Shown: positions 8,936 to 17,017 of the stretch, piece after piece
How the letters are laid out: each line of letters starts with the position of its first letter
How positions within the stretch are numbered: the stretch's first letter is position 1
Source: Lysobacter auxotrophicus
Lineage (GTDB): Bacteria; Pseudomonadota; Gammaproteobacteria; Xanthomonadales; Xanthomonadaceae
Direction of reading: 5' to 3'
Assembly (NCBI RefSeq): GCF_027924565.1
Contig: NZ_AP027041.1
Location: 2,418,001-2,482,000 of the forward strand
DNA length: 64,000 nucleotides
Notes under the pieces: model-generated
Told to the model about the DNA's origin: nothing
Database searches by the model: none
What the model saw: only the letters and a program-made list of their open reading frames with translations
Position numbers and translations under genes: made by a program

Positions 8936-9516
8936 TCGCCCGCCGACAGCGGCCAGCGTCCGATCACTTCGTACGGCGTGCCGCGTCCGGGCTGGCTGTC
9001 GATCAGCACGAACTCGCGCACCGGCCACGCCAGGGCCGGCACCGGCGTAGGCGGGATGTGCCGGCGCACGTCGCGCTGCACGGTCAGGTGCGGGACGAAA
9101 CTCGCCGCCGATTTCACCGGCACGCGATGCTGCGCGAGCGATCGGCCAAGCGTGTCGAACAGCGTCCGCAGCGCATCCGGCGCCCGGTGCGACCCGAGCC
9201 ACCACACGTTCGCGCCGCGGAAGCTTCCGACCTGGTCCAGCGACAACTCGAATGCCGGCGACCGCACGGCCGCCGCCGCGGCTTTCGCCGAGTCGACCAG
9301 CGACGGCGGCAGCGGGCGGAAATCGCCGAGGAACTGCAAGGTCACGTGGTACTTGTCCGGCTTCAGCGCGCGCCCGCCGGGCGCGTGTTCCGACACGATC
9401 GACGCCGCGGCCTGCGCGATGCGCGGACGCAGCGCCTCGTCGGGCCACAGCGCGAAGAACAGACGATGCATTTCGCCGGACGCCGCATCGTCGAATCCGA
9501 AACCCATCTGTGCCAT
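8929..9516 (-). CDS. thpR: RNA 2',3'-cyclic phosphodiesterase (2'-5' RNA ligase family)
   Basis: A 195-aa member of the 2H phosphoesterase superfamily. Two catalytic H-x-T/S motifs are visible: HVTL in PDKYHVTLQFLGDF and HLTV in FVPHLTVQRDV. The opening HRLFFALWPDEALR is typical of ThpR/LigT. The start at 9516 (MAQMGFGFDD) is likely; an alternative ATG lies at 9507. The family hydrolyses 2',3'-cyclic phosphate RNA ends. It sits 14 nt downstream of the SRPBCC gene and may be co-transcribed with it. Confidence 0.85.
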   Translation of the reverse strand: MAQMGFGFDDAASGEMHRLFFALWPDEALRPRIAQAAASIVSEHAPGGRALKPDKYHVTLQFLGDFRPLPPSLVDSAKAAAAAVRSPAFELSLDQVGSFRGANVWWLGSHRAPDALRTLFDTLGRSLAQHRVPVKSAASFVPHLTVQRDVRRHIPPTPVPALAWPVREFVLIDSQPGRGTPYEVIGRWPLSAGDQ

Positions 9517-9530
9517 CGCGTGCGTCCGCC

Positions 9531-10064
9531 CTACTTCGCCGGCTTGCGGAGGAAATCCGCCAGCCCGCGCAACTGCTGCGCCTGTACCTTGTCGACCACC
9601 GGCGCGAACTTCGACAGATCGTCCGGCGTGTAGCCGCCGGCGCGATAGAACATCGTGATGCGCGTTCCGCCGCCTTCGGCAGGCGCGAGCCGGAATTCCA
9701 GCGCGCCGCTCAAGCCCATGCCCTGCAGCGGCCCCAGGCCGCCGGTCATGCGCAGCGTCTTGCCGGGATCGACGAACACCACCGCCATGTGCTGCGCCTG
9801 GCGCGCACCCGCGTTCTCGCAGAAGCAGCCGCCGGCGCGCGCGTCGATCGACAGCGTCGATTCGGTGCCCCACCAGCTGTGGTCCTTCGGCCACCAGCGG
9901 TCGACGTCGTGCACCAGCGCTTTCCACGCCACATCCGCGCCGACGGGGACGACCTCCGTGTTCTCGACCGTGAACCCGCTTGCGGTCGCATCCTTCACCG
10001 TCGCGCCCGCCGTGTGGCACATCAACGCCAGCGCCAGCGCGCCGGCTCCCGGAATCCAACGCAT
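9531..10064 (-). CDS. SRPBCC family protein, exported
   Basis: A 177-aa protein with a signal peptide (MRWIPGAGALALALMCHTAGA, residues 1-21). Residues about 30-165 have the START/Bet v 1-like pattern: an early ADVAWKALVHDVDRWWPKDHSWWG, later VFVDPGKTLRMTGGLGPLQGMG, then GGGTRITMFYRAGGY and a long C-terminal helix. It probably binds a hydrophobic ligand in the periplasm; the ligand is unknown. It is followed by thpR after 14 nt. Confidence 0.8.
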   Translation of the reverse strand: MRWIPGAGALALALMCHTAGATVKDATASGFTVENTEVVPVGADVAWKALVHDVDRWWPKDHSWWGTESTLSIDARAGGCFCENAGARQAQHMAVVFVDPGKTLRMTGGLGPLQGMGLSGALEFRLAPAEGGGTRITMFYRAGGYTPDDLSKFAPVVDKVQAQQLRGLADFLRKPAK

Positions 10065-10185
10065 CGCACGCTCCTTCGAACAGGAAAAACCAGGGCGATT
10101 AGGCGCGCGCCGACCGCTGCACGCAAGCGTGCGCCCGGCGCGCGAGGCGGGCAATAATCGCGGTCCACGTTCGACGAGGAAACGC

Positions 10186-12282
10186 ATGTCCCGCAACGGA
10201 TGGCTGGTGCTGGTGGCAATCGCAACCGCTGCGGCGCTCGCCGCGACCTGGATGTTCGAACGCAAGCCGCCGGTGGTACGGGCCGTGCTCGGTCCCGCGC
10301 CCACCGCGATCGGATGGGTCGGCCACATCGATCTCGTCGCCGGCGACGGCGTGTCCGGGCTGCGCGACGGCGCGGCGATGCAGGCGCGATTCGCCGACCC
10401 GTACGGCGTGGCGGTGTCGAAGGACGGGACGGTGTTCGTGAGCGATGCGGGCGACAACAACCGCATCCGTCGCATCGCGCCCGATGGCACCGTCTCGACG
10501 TTCGCCGGCTCGGTTGAAGGGCTCGCCAATGGCGTGGGTGCAGCGGCGGCGTTCGATACGCCGTCGGGCCTCGCGCTGGATCGCGATGGCAACCTTTACG
10601 TCGCCGACACCGGCAACCATGCGATCCGCAAGATCACGCCGCAGGGCGCGGTGACGACGCTGGCCGGCGACGGCACGCCGGGGTTCGCCGACGGCTCCGG
10701 CGCGCAGGCGCGGTTCGACGGACCGACCGGCATCGCGGTGGGCACCGACGGGCGCGTGTACGTCGCCGACACCTACAACGACCGCATCCGCGTGATCGCG
10801 CCCGACGGCAGCGTCGCCACGCTCGCCGGCGGCGACCGTCCGGGCGACGTCGACGGCCCGGGCGCGACCGCGCGTTTCGACACGCCGACCGCCGTCGCGG
10901 TGGATGCGATGAACCGCGTCTACGTGGCCGACCTGCGCAACAACGCGATCCGCCGCATCACGCCGACCGGCGAGGTATCGACTTTCGCCCGCGCGATGCC
11001 GGGCGACGAGCACCCGCCGGTGCACCGCCCGCTCAGCCTCGCGCTCGCGCACGACGGCGTGCTGTACGTCGGCGAGATGTATCGCGGGCTGGTGCAGTTC
11101 GCCCGCGACGGCAGCCCGCATCAAATCACCGGCCAGACGCAGGCGCAGCGGTTTTCGCGCGCGTCGGGGTTGGCGGTTGCCGAAGACGGCACGTTGCGCG
11201 TGGCCGACGCCGGTGCCTACCGCGTGCATCGCATCCGCCCGGCGGATGACGCGCGCGATGTGCCGCAGATCGTCGGCCCCTCGCCCGACACGCCGCTGCC
11301 TGCCAGCGCCGGTCGCTGGCCGCTGCGCCCGCAGGACGGCTGGCACGAGGTCGTCGGCACGCTCGGCGAAGTGCGCGGCAACTACCAGCGCGAGAATCGC
11401 GACCACCTGCACGGCGGACTCGATATCCGCGGCGACGTCGGCCAGGAAGTGCTCGCCATCGCCGACGGCAAGGTCAGCAGCCCGTACGCGGCGTGGGGAT
11501 TCGGCGAGCTGGGCGAAGGGCTCGGCATCGACACGTTGAGCTACATCCACATGCGCGTGGGCCGCACGCCGCGCGGCGAGCCGCTGGATGCATCGCGTTT
11601 CGTGATCGTGCCCGGCGACGACGGCAAGCCCGGACGCGTGCGCGTGCGTCGCGGCACGCGCTTCGCCGCGGGCGACGTGCTCGGCACCATCAACGGCATG
11701 GCGCACGTGCACCTGAGCGTCGGCGCCACGGGTTACGAGCGCAACGCGGTGGCGCTGGGCTTCGTGAACTACGCCGACCATTACGCGCCACGCATCGACC
11801 GCATCGAACTGCTCGACCTGCAGGACCAGCCGCTGACGGTGCGGCGCGACGGACGGCTCGTGCTGTCGCGCGCGATGCCGGGCGTGCAGATCGCGGTGGA
11901 CGCGTGGGACCAGGTGGATCGCAACCTGCCGCGTCGGCGCCTCGGGCTGCATGCGCTGGGGTACCAGTGGCTGGATGCGGCCGGCGCGCCGCTGCCGGGT
12001 TACGAGCAGCCGCGCATGACCATCGAGTTCAACCGCATGCCGGCCGATCCGGATGCGGTGAAGGTCGCCTACGGTCCGTCCAGCGGCATCACCGTGCACG
12101 GAAGCGCGATCACGCGGTTCCAGTATCTGGTGACCAACACCGTGCGCGACGGCGTGCTCGCGACCGGCCAGTGGCGCCCGGACGAACTGCCGGCCGGCGA
12201 CTACGTGCTGCGCATCACCGCGCGGGATTACAGCGGCAACGTCGCCACGGCCGGGCGCGATCTGCGCGTGCGGCTGGAGTAG
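10186..12282 (+). CDS. NHL-repeat beta-propeller fused to an M23 family peptidase domain
   Basis: A 698-aa protein with an N-terminal membrane segment (residues 5-23, WLVLVAIATAAALAATWMF). Residues about 40-350 hold several NHL units (ADPYGVAVSKDGTVFVSD, SGLALDRDGNLYVADTGNHAIRKI and relatives), which form a propeller. From about residue 385 there is a lysostaphin-type M23 domain: His409 and Asp413 in HGGLD, His455 in YIHM, and His507/His509 in HVHLS, so the zinc and catalytic residues are kept. The last 170 residues look Ig/FlgD-like (GDYVLRITARDYSGNVA). Start at 10186 with GAGGAA upstream. It is probably anchored facing the periplasm. Confidence 0.8.
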   Translation: MSRNGWLVLVAIATAAALAATWMFERKPPVVRAVLGPAPTAIGWVGHIDLVAGDGVSGLRDGAAMQARFADPYGVAVSKDGTVFVSDAGDNNRIRRIAPDGTVSTFAGSVEGLANGVGAAAAFDTPSGLALDRDGNLYVADTGNHAIRKITPQGAVTTLAGDGTPGFADGSGAQARFDGPTGIAVGTDGRVYVADTYNDRIRVIAPDGSVATLAGGDRPGDVDGPGATARFDTPTAVAVDAMNRVYVADLRNNAIRRITPTGEVSTFARAMPGDEHPPVHRPLSLALAHDGVLYVGEMYRGLVQFARDGSPHQITGQTQAQRFSRASGLAVAEDGTLRVADAGAYRVHRIRPADDARDVPQIVGPSPDTPLPASAGRWPLRPQDGWHEVVGTLGEVRGNYQRENRDHLHGGLDIRGDVGQEVLAIADGKVSSPYAAWGFGELGEGLGIDTLSYIHMRVGRTPRGEPLDASRFVIVPGDDGKPGRVRVRRGTRFAAGDVLGTINGMAHVHLSVGATGYERNAVALGFVNYADHYAPRIDRIELLDLQDQPLTVRRDGRLVLSRAMPGVQIAVDAWDQVDRNLPRRRLGLHALGYQWLDAAGAPLPGYEQPRMTIEFNRMPADPDAVKVAYGPSSGITVHGSAITRFQYLVTNTVRDGVLATGQWRPDELPAGDYVLRITARDYSGNVATAGRDLRVRLE

Positions 12283-12285
12283 CCG

Positions 12286-12918
12286 TCAGCCGCGCGCGGT
12301 ACGCGGCGGCCGCACGCGATACGCGAGGCTGATGCGCGGCCCGACGGCCGCCTTCGTCTTGGGCACGCCGTGCTCGTGCGTGAGCTGGCTGGCGTGGCTC
12401 ATCACCAGCAGGCTGCCGGGTTCCAGATCGATGTTCAGCGCCTTGCGGGTCGCGTTGTCGCGGATGGTCATGCGGCGCGGCGAACCGAGCGAGACCAGCG
12501 CGATCGGGTGGCCTTCCTTCAGCATGTGCAGCTTGTCGCCATGCGGCGCGACGCTGTCGTTGCCGTCGCGGTAGAAGTTCAGGCCGACGGCGTTGAAGGG
12601 TTCGTCGAGGTGCGCTCGGACGCGCCGGACGCCGTCGATCAGCGGTTCCGGCACGTTCGCGTCCTCGAAACGGTAGGAGGCGACCAGGCGCGGGACGTCG
12701 ACGACGCGGTCGTACATCGGGCGACGCTGGGCCTCCCAGGCGACGGCGGTTTTCAGCTCGTCGAACCATTGCGCGGCGAGCTCATCCGGAAGGAAGCCGG
12801 GGATGTAGCGGATGCCGCCCTGGGCGTCTTCGACGAGCGTGCGCGGGGTGTTTTCCTGCGGCACGGCGAACAGGTCGGACGCGAAGAGATCGGGGCTGGA
12901 GGCGTTGGCGCGCGGCAT
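12286..12918 (-). CDS. Alpha-ketoglutarate-dependent dioxygenase, AlkB family
   Basis: A 210-aa Fe(II)/2-oxoglutarate dioxygenase. The iron ligands are visible as H-x-D in APHGDKLHM and the distal His in QLTHEHGVPKTK, and the 2OG-binding Arg as PRISLAYR. The NFYRDGNDSVAPHGD segment resembles ALKBH2/3-type AlkB proteins. It likely reverses alkylation damage of nucleic acid bases. It is convergent with the NHL-M23 gene (3-nt gap) and its 5' side opens on a 454-nt gap of repeats. Confidence 0.85.
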   Translation of the reverse strand: MPRANASSPDLFASDLFAVPQENTPRTLVEDAQGGIRYIPGFLPDELAAQWFDELKTAVAWEAQRRPMYDRVVDVPRLVASYRFEDANVPEPLIDGVRRVRAHLDEPFNAVGLNFYRDGNDSVAPHGDKLHMLKEGHPIALVSLGSPRRMTIRDNATRKALNIDLEPGSLLVMSHASQLTHEHGVPKTKAAVGPRISLAYRVRPPRTARG

Positions 12919-13011
12919 CGCGCGAGTGTGGCGGGTGGGCGTCTCGTGGGGTGAGACTGGCTGTGTGCGATGTACTTCGCCGATAGGTTCGTGGAGCTTC
13001 GCCCGCGCTTT

Positions 13012-13354
13012 GAGCCCCTCTCCGCCGGGAGAGGGGTTGGGGTGCGGGGTTTTGAGCCCCTCTCCCGCCCGGAGCGGGATCGGGTTGAGGGGTTTAAGCC
13101 CCTCTCCCGCCGGGAGAGGGGTTGGGGTGAGGGGTAACGAAGCCGTATCGCCTGCAAGGCAGCTCGCCTGCAGCGCCAGGTTTTAGATCTCGGAATAGCA
13201 GAAAGCGGCTCGACGCGCCGGAGCCGCTACTACTCCGCCGCCCCTCACCCCAACCCCTCTCCCGCGGGGAGAGGGGCTCAAAGCGGCGCGAGCGCGTGCG
13301 TTGGCGCTTCGCCGACCCTCACCCCAACCCCTCTCCCGCGGGGAGAGTGGTTCA
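13012..13354. repeat. Cluster of five B-type palindromic repeats in both orientations
   Basis: The 454-nt gap from 12919 to 13372 holds no gene I can support. Three B-type elements in one orientation lie at about 13013-13049, 13053-13093 and 13097-13135 (gagcccctctcccgcc, then gggagaggggttgggg). Two in the opposite orientation lie at about 13240-13279 and 13316-13353 (cctcaccccaacccctctc). Each contains a GC-rich hairpin (cccctctccc against gggagagggg). They sit between two genes read on the minus strand and could act as terminators or RNA-stability elements. Confidence 0.85.
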
Positions 13355-13372
13355 AAGCGAGGGACTCGTGCG

Positions 13373-15250
13373 TCAGCCTTCCAGCTCGTTCCACCGCTCG
13401 TACGCCGCGTCCAGCTCCGCCTGCGTCTTCGCCATCAGGTCGGTGTGCGCGGTGATCGCCGCGGCGTCGCGCTGGTAGAACGCGGCTTCGTTCATCTGCG
13501 CGGTGAGTTCGGCGACGCGGTTTTCCAGCGCTTCGATGCGCAGCGGCAACTGCTCCAGCTCGCGCGCGTCCTTGTAGCTGAGCTTCTTCTTCGGCGCTGC
13601 CGGCGTGGCGCTTGCCGGCGCGGCGACCGCCGCAGCGGCCTTCGCGGACGGCGCGGCCTGCGCCGACTTCACCGGCCGCTGCCGCAGCCAGTCGGTGTAG
13701 CCGCCGACGTATTCGCCGACGACGCCATCGCCTTCCATCACCAGCGTGGAGGTCACCACGTTGTCGAGGAAGTCGCGGTCGTGGCTGACCAGCAGCAGCG
13801 TGCCGGGGTAGTCGCCGAGCAGCTCTTCCAGCAGCTCCAGCGTTTCGACGTCCAGGTCATTGGTCGGTTCGTCCATCACCAGCAAATTGGACGGCTGCGC
13901 GAACAGCTTGGCAAGCAGCAACCGGTTGCGTTCGCCGCCGGAGAGCCGCGTGATCGGCGCGCGGGCGCGTTCGGGCGTGAACAGGAAATCCTGCAGGTAG
14001 CCGATCACGTGCTTGGACTTGCCGCCGACTTCGACGAACTCACGCCCTTCGGCCACGTTCTCCAGCGCGTTCCAGTCCTCGCGCAGCGTGGCGCGGTACT
14101 GGTCGAAGTACGCGACCTGCAGGTTGCTGCCGAGTTTCACCTCGCCCGATTGCGGCTTCAGTTCGCCCAGCAGCAACTTCAGCAGCGTCGTCTTGCCGCT
14201 GCCGTTGGGGCCGATCAGGCCGATGCGGTCGCCGCGGAAGATCGTCGTTGACAGGTCGCGGATCAGCTCGCGCTCGCCGAAGGCGAAGTTCACGTCCTTC
14301 GCCTCGACGACCTTCTTGCCGGAAGACTCGGACTGCGCGAAGTCCATCTTCACGTTGCCCTGCAACTCGCGTCGCTGCGAGCGCTCCACGCGCATCTGCT
14401 TCAGGCGCGTGACGCGGCCTTCGTCGCGCGTGCGGCGGGCCTTGATGCCCTGCCGGATCCACACTTCCTCCTGCGCCAGCAGCTTGTCGAATCGCGCGTT
14501 TTCCTGCGCTTCGGCGTTCAGGCGCTCCTCGCGGCGGCGCAGGTAGTTGTCCCAGTCGCCGGGCCAGCTGGTGACCTGGCCGCGGTCGATCTCGACGATG
14601 CGCGTGGCGAGCGCGCGCAGGAAGCGGCGATCGTGGGTGACGAACACCAGCGCGCCCTGCCAGGCCTTCAGGAAGCCTTCGAGCCAGTCGATGGCCTCGA
14701 TGTCCAGGTGGTTGGTCGGCTCGTCCAGCAGCAGCACGTCGGGCGAGGACACCAGCGCGCGGGCGAGCAGCACGCGGCGCTTCATGCCGCCGGACAGGCG
14801 GGCGAACACCGCATCGCCGTCGAGTTCCAGCCGCTGCAGCGTCTCGGTGACGCGCTGGTCGAGCGACCAGCCGTTGGCGTCCTCGATCTTCTGCTGCACC
14901 TTCGCCAGCGCATCGGTATCGACGTGCTCGGCGTGGCTGAGGTGGTGGAACTGCGCGAGCCAGCTGCCGAGCTCGCCGAGGCCGCCGGCAACCACGTCCC
15001 ACACGTCGCCGTCGGCGCCGGGCGGGACTTCCTGTTCGAGGCGGGCGATGCGGACACCGCCCTCGCGGCGGACCTCGCCGTCGTCAGCGTGGATGTCGCC
15101 GGCGATGAGCTTCATCAGCGTGGATTTGCCGGCGCCGTTGCGGCCGATCAGCGCGATGCGCTCGCCGGGTTCGATGGACAGGACGACGTCGGAAAGCAGC
15201 AAGGGGCCGCCGACGCCGTAGTCGACGTTGTTCAGGGTGATCAGGGGCAT
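13373..15250 (-). CDS. uup: ABC-F family ATPase Uup
   Basis: A 625-aa protein with two ABC ATPase cassettes and no membrane segments. The first has Walker A GRNGAGKST, signature LSGGMKRR and LLLDEPTNHLD. The second has Walker A GPNGSGKTT, signature LSGGERNR and VMDEPTNDLD. Between them is the ABC-F linker (RTRDEGRVTRLKQMRVERSQRRE). The C-terminus has an Ala/Lys-rich stretch and a coiled-coil typical of Uup (LPLRIEALENRVAELTAQMN). It acts in the cytosol on ribosomes or branched DNA intermediates, as known for the family. B-type repeats flank both ends. Confidence 0.9.
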   Translation of the reverse strand: MPLITLNNVDYGVGGPLLLSDVVLSIEPGERIALIGRNGAGKSTLMKLIAGDIHADDGEVRREGGVRIARLEQEVPPGADGDVWDVVAGGLGELGSWLAQFHHLSHAEHVDTDALAKVQQKIEDANGWSLDQRVTETLQRLELDGDAVFARLSGGMKRRVLLARALVSSPDVLLLDEPTNHLDIEAIDWLEGFLKAWQGALVFVTHDRRFLRALATRIVEIDRGQVTSWPGDWDNYLRRREERLNAEAQENARFDKLLAQEEVWIRQGIKARRTRDEGRVTRLKQMRVERSQRRELQGNVKMDFAQSESSGKKVVEAKDVNFAFGERELIRDLSTTIFRGDRIGLIGPNGSGKTTLLKLLLGELKPQSGEVKLGSNLQVAYFDQYRATLREDWNALENVAEGREFVEVGGKSKHVIGYLQDFLFTPERARAPITRLSGGERNRLLLAKLFAQPSNLLVMDEPTNDLDVETLELLEELLGDYPGTLLLVSHDRDFLDNVVTSTLVMEGDGVVGEYVGGYTDWLRQRPVKSAQAAPSAKAAAAVAAPASATPAAPKKKLSYKDARELEQLPLRIEALENRVAELTAQMNEAAFYQRDAAAITAHTDLMAKTQAELDAAYERWNELEG

Positions 15251-15378
15251 GGGGGGATTCTACCGACCGACACGTGCCTCCCCCTAACCCGACATCCTGG
15301 CGAAGCCGGGATCAAGGCGCGGCGCGCATGAATTCGCGGCTTTTCGTTGCAACGGCTGTTCGAAGCCCTCCCTCCGTT

Positions 15379-15420
15379 GCCCCTCACCCCAACCCCTCTC
15401 CCGGTGGGAGAGGGGCTACA
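15379..15420. repeat. B-type palindromic repeat
   Basis: A single B-type element (cccctcaccccaacccctc followed by a gggagagggg arm) in the gap between the divergent uup and MpaB-type genes, ending about 23 nt before the ATG at 15443. An upstream ATG at 15347 would place this repeat inside the coding region, which argues against that start. Confidence 0.85.
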
Positions 15421-15442
15421 GCGGACATGGGATCATCACCCC

Positions 15443-16351
15443 ATGCCCTCGACGTCCGCCTCCCTCGCCGCCGCCATCCGCCACTGGGTGCTGTCCGCCT
15501 TCCCGCGCGGGCGCAGCGGCATCGACTACGACCAGCCCATCGGCGATCCCGGCCTGTTCGGACCGGACAGCCTCACCTGGCGCGTCCATTCGGACTTTCC
15601 CGGCATGCTGTCCGGCGGGCTCTGCGCGCTGATGCTGCAGACATTGCATCCGCTGGCGCTCGCCGGGGTGTGGGATCACTCGAATTTCCGCACCGACCTC
15701 GTCGGCCGCCTGCGGCGCACCACGAATTTCGTCGCCGGCACGACATACGCATCCAGCCTCGAGGCGCACAAACTCATCGACCGCGTCGCGCGCATCCACG
15801 AACAGGTGCGCGGATCGATGCCCGACGGCCGCGACTATCGCGCCGACGATCCAGCGTTGCTGACCTGGGTGCACGTGACCGAAAGCTACGGCTTCCTGGA
15901 AGGCTTCCGTCGTTATTCCCCACTGACGTTGCCGACCGGCGCGGCCGATGCGTATTACGGCGAAGTGCGGCGCGTGGCCGAAGCGCTGGGCGCGCGCGAC
16001 GTGCCGGGGACGGAAGCCGAAGTCGCCGCGTTCTTCGCCCGCGTGCAGGGCGAGTTGCGGCTGGACGAGCGTTCGCGCGAAGTGCTGCGCGTGCTGTCGC
16101 GCATCCGCCTGCCCGTGCCGATGGCGGGACTTTCGCGCGATCTCTTCCTCGGCGCGGGCACGGCGCTGCTGCCCGACTGGGCCGTGAGGACGCTGGCCCT
16201 GGGGCGGTTCGAGCGCACCCGCGCCGCCATCGCGTCACGAACGCTGCGTGCGATGTCGCCCGTCTTCCGCGCGGCCTTGAACGATGGCGTCGGGCCGCGC
16301 GCGTGCCGGCGCGTCGGCGCCGATCCGTCAATCCTCGATCGCTGGCCCTAG
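15443..16351 (+). CDS. Oxygenase MpaB family protein (DUF2236)
   Basis: A 302-aa protein starting at 15443 (MPSTSASLAAAIRHW). Family features: ITYEQPIG-like IDYDQPIGDPGLFGPDSLTWRVHSD, GLCALMLQTLHPLALAGV, RLRRTTNFVAGTTYAS and LLTWVHVTESYGFLEGFRRY. These are the conserved His and Arg segments of the MpaB/latex-clearing-like haem oxygenase superfamily. The fungal MpaB cleaves a mycophenolate precursor chain; the bacterial substrate is unknown. No signal peptide seen. It is convergent with the next gene, 3 nt apart. Confidence 0.83.
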   Translation: MPSTSASLAAAIRHWVLSAFPRGRSGIDYDQPIGDPGLFGPDSLTWRVHSDFPGMLSGGLCALMLQTLHPLALAGVWDHSNFRTDLVGRLRRTTNFVAGTTYASSLEAHKLIDRVARIHEQVRGSMPDGRDYRADDPALLTWVHVTESYGFLEGFRRYSPLTLPTGAADAYYGEVRRVAEALGARDVPGTEAEVAAFFARVQGELRLDERSREVLRVLSRIRLPVPMAGLSRDLFLGAGTALLPDWAVRTLALGRFERTRAAIASRTLRAMSPVFRAALNDGVGPRACRRVGADPSILDRWP

Positions 16352-16354
16352 CGC

Positions 16355-16957
16355 TCAGCCGCCGGCCGGACGCAGCAGCACGATCTTCGACGCCGTGCGC
16401 ACGCGGCCCTTCAGGTGGAACGCCATGTCGATCTCGTCGCCGGGCTTGAGCTGTTCCCGCCGCATGGGCGTGCCGTCCAGCGCGAACACCTGCGTGCCCG
16501 CATCGACGCCGATGCGGTTGCGGATGCGTGTTTCGGCCTGGTCGACCATCAGCACGTTCGTGCGCGGGACGAATTCGCCGACGGTGCCGTGCAGGTATTG
16601 TCCCCAGCCCTGCCCGGGCGTGGTGTCGGGCAGGCGCACGACGGACGTCGCTTCGACGCGGTTACCCGTCTTCACCGTATCAAGCATGACGCGATCGCCC
16701 GGCTGCAGTTTCGGCCGCGTGGCGCGGTCACGAGCCGCCTTGGCTTCGTCGTAGTAGAGGTTGACCGGCGCCCCCTGCCCCAGCTCGCTGCCGGTGCGCG
16801 CGTCGAGACTGAGCACGATCCGGTGCTGCGCCGGGTCGTGCCGCTGCAGCGTGCCGACGGTGCGCCCCTGCACCTGCGCGAGCGCCGGCGACAGTACGCC
16901 GAGCAAAGCGCACGCCAGCCAGGCGCGGTGGATCCAGACGCTCGTTGCTTTGCCCAT
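16355..16957 (-). CDS. Exported hypothetical protein
   Basis: A 200-aa protein starting at 16957 (MGKATSVWIHRAWLACALLGVLSPALA), which gives a clean signal peptide cleaved near residue 27. The mature part is rich in beta-strand-like segments with two similar short blocks: KLQPGDRVMLDTVKTGNRVEA and QLKPGDEIDMAFHLKGRVRTA. This suggests a duplicated small beta-barrel (OB-like) fold, which is inference. Likely periplasmic. Family not recognised. Confidence 0.65.
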   Translation of the reverse strand: MGKATSVWIHRAWLACALLGVLSPALAQVQGRTVGTLQRHDPAQHRIVLSLDARTGSELGQGAPVNLYYDEAKAARDRATRPKLQPGDRVMLDTVKTGNRVEATSVVRLPDTTPGQGWGQYLHGTVGEFVPRTNVLMVDQAETRIRNRIGVDAGTQVFALDGTPMRREQLKPGDEIDMAFHLKGRVRTASKIVLLRPAGG

Positions 16958-17017
16958 GGCCGCACCCTCCGCGATGTCCACGCGGCGGAATGATGCGCGG
17001 CCGATGTGTAGGCGGCG

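Noticed and set aside
13000-13360. Regularly recurring repeats that could be taken for a CRISPR array.
   Set aside because: The units differ in orientation, spacing and sequence, contain their own palindromes, match dispersed intergenic elements, and there are no cas genes.
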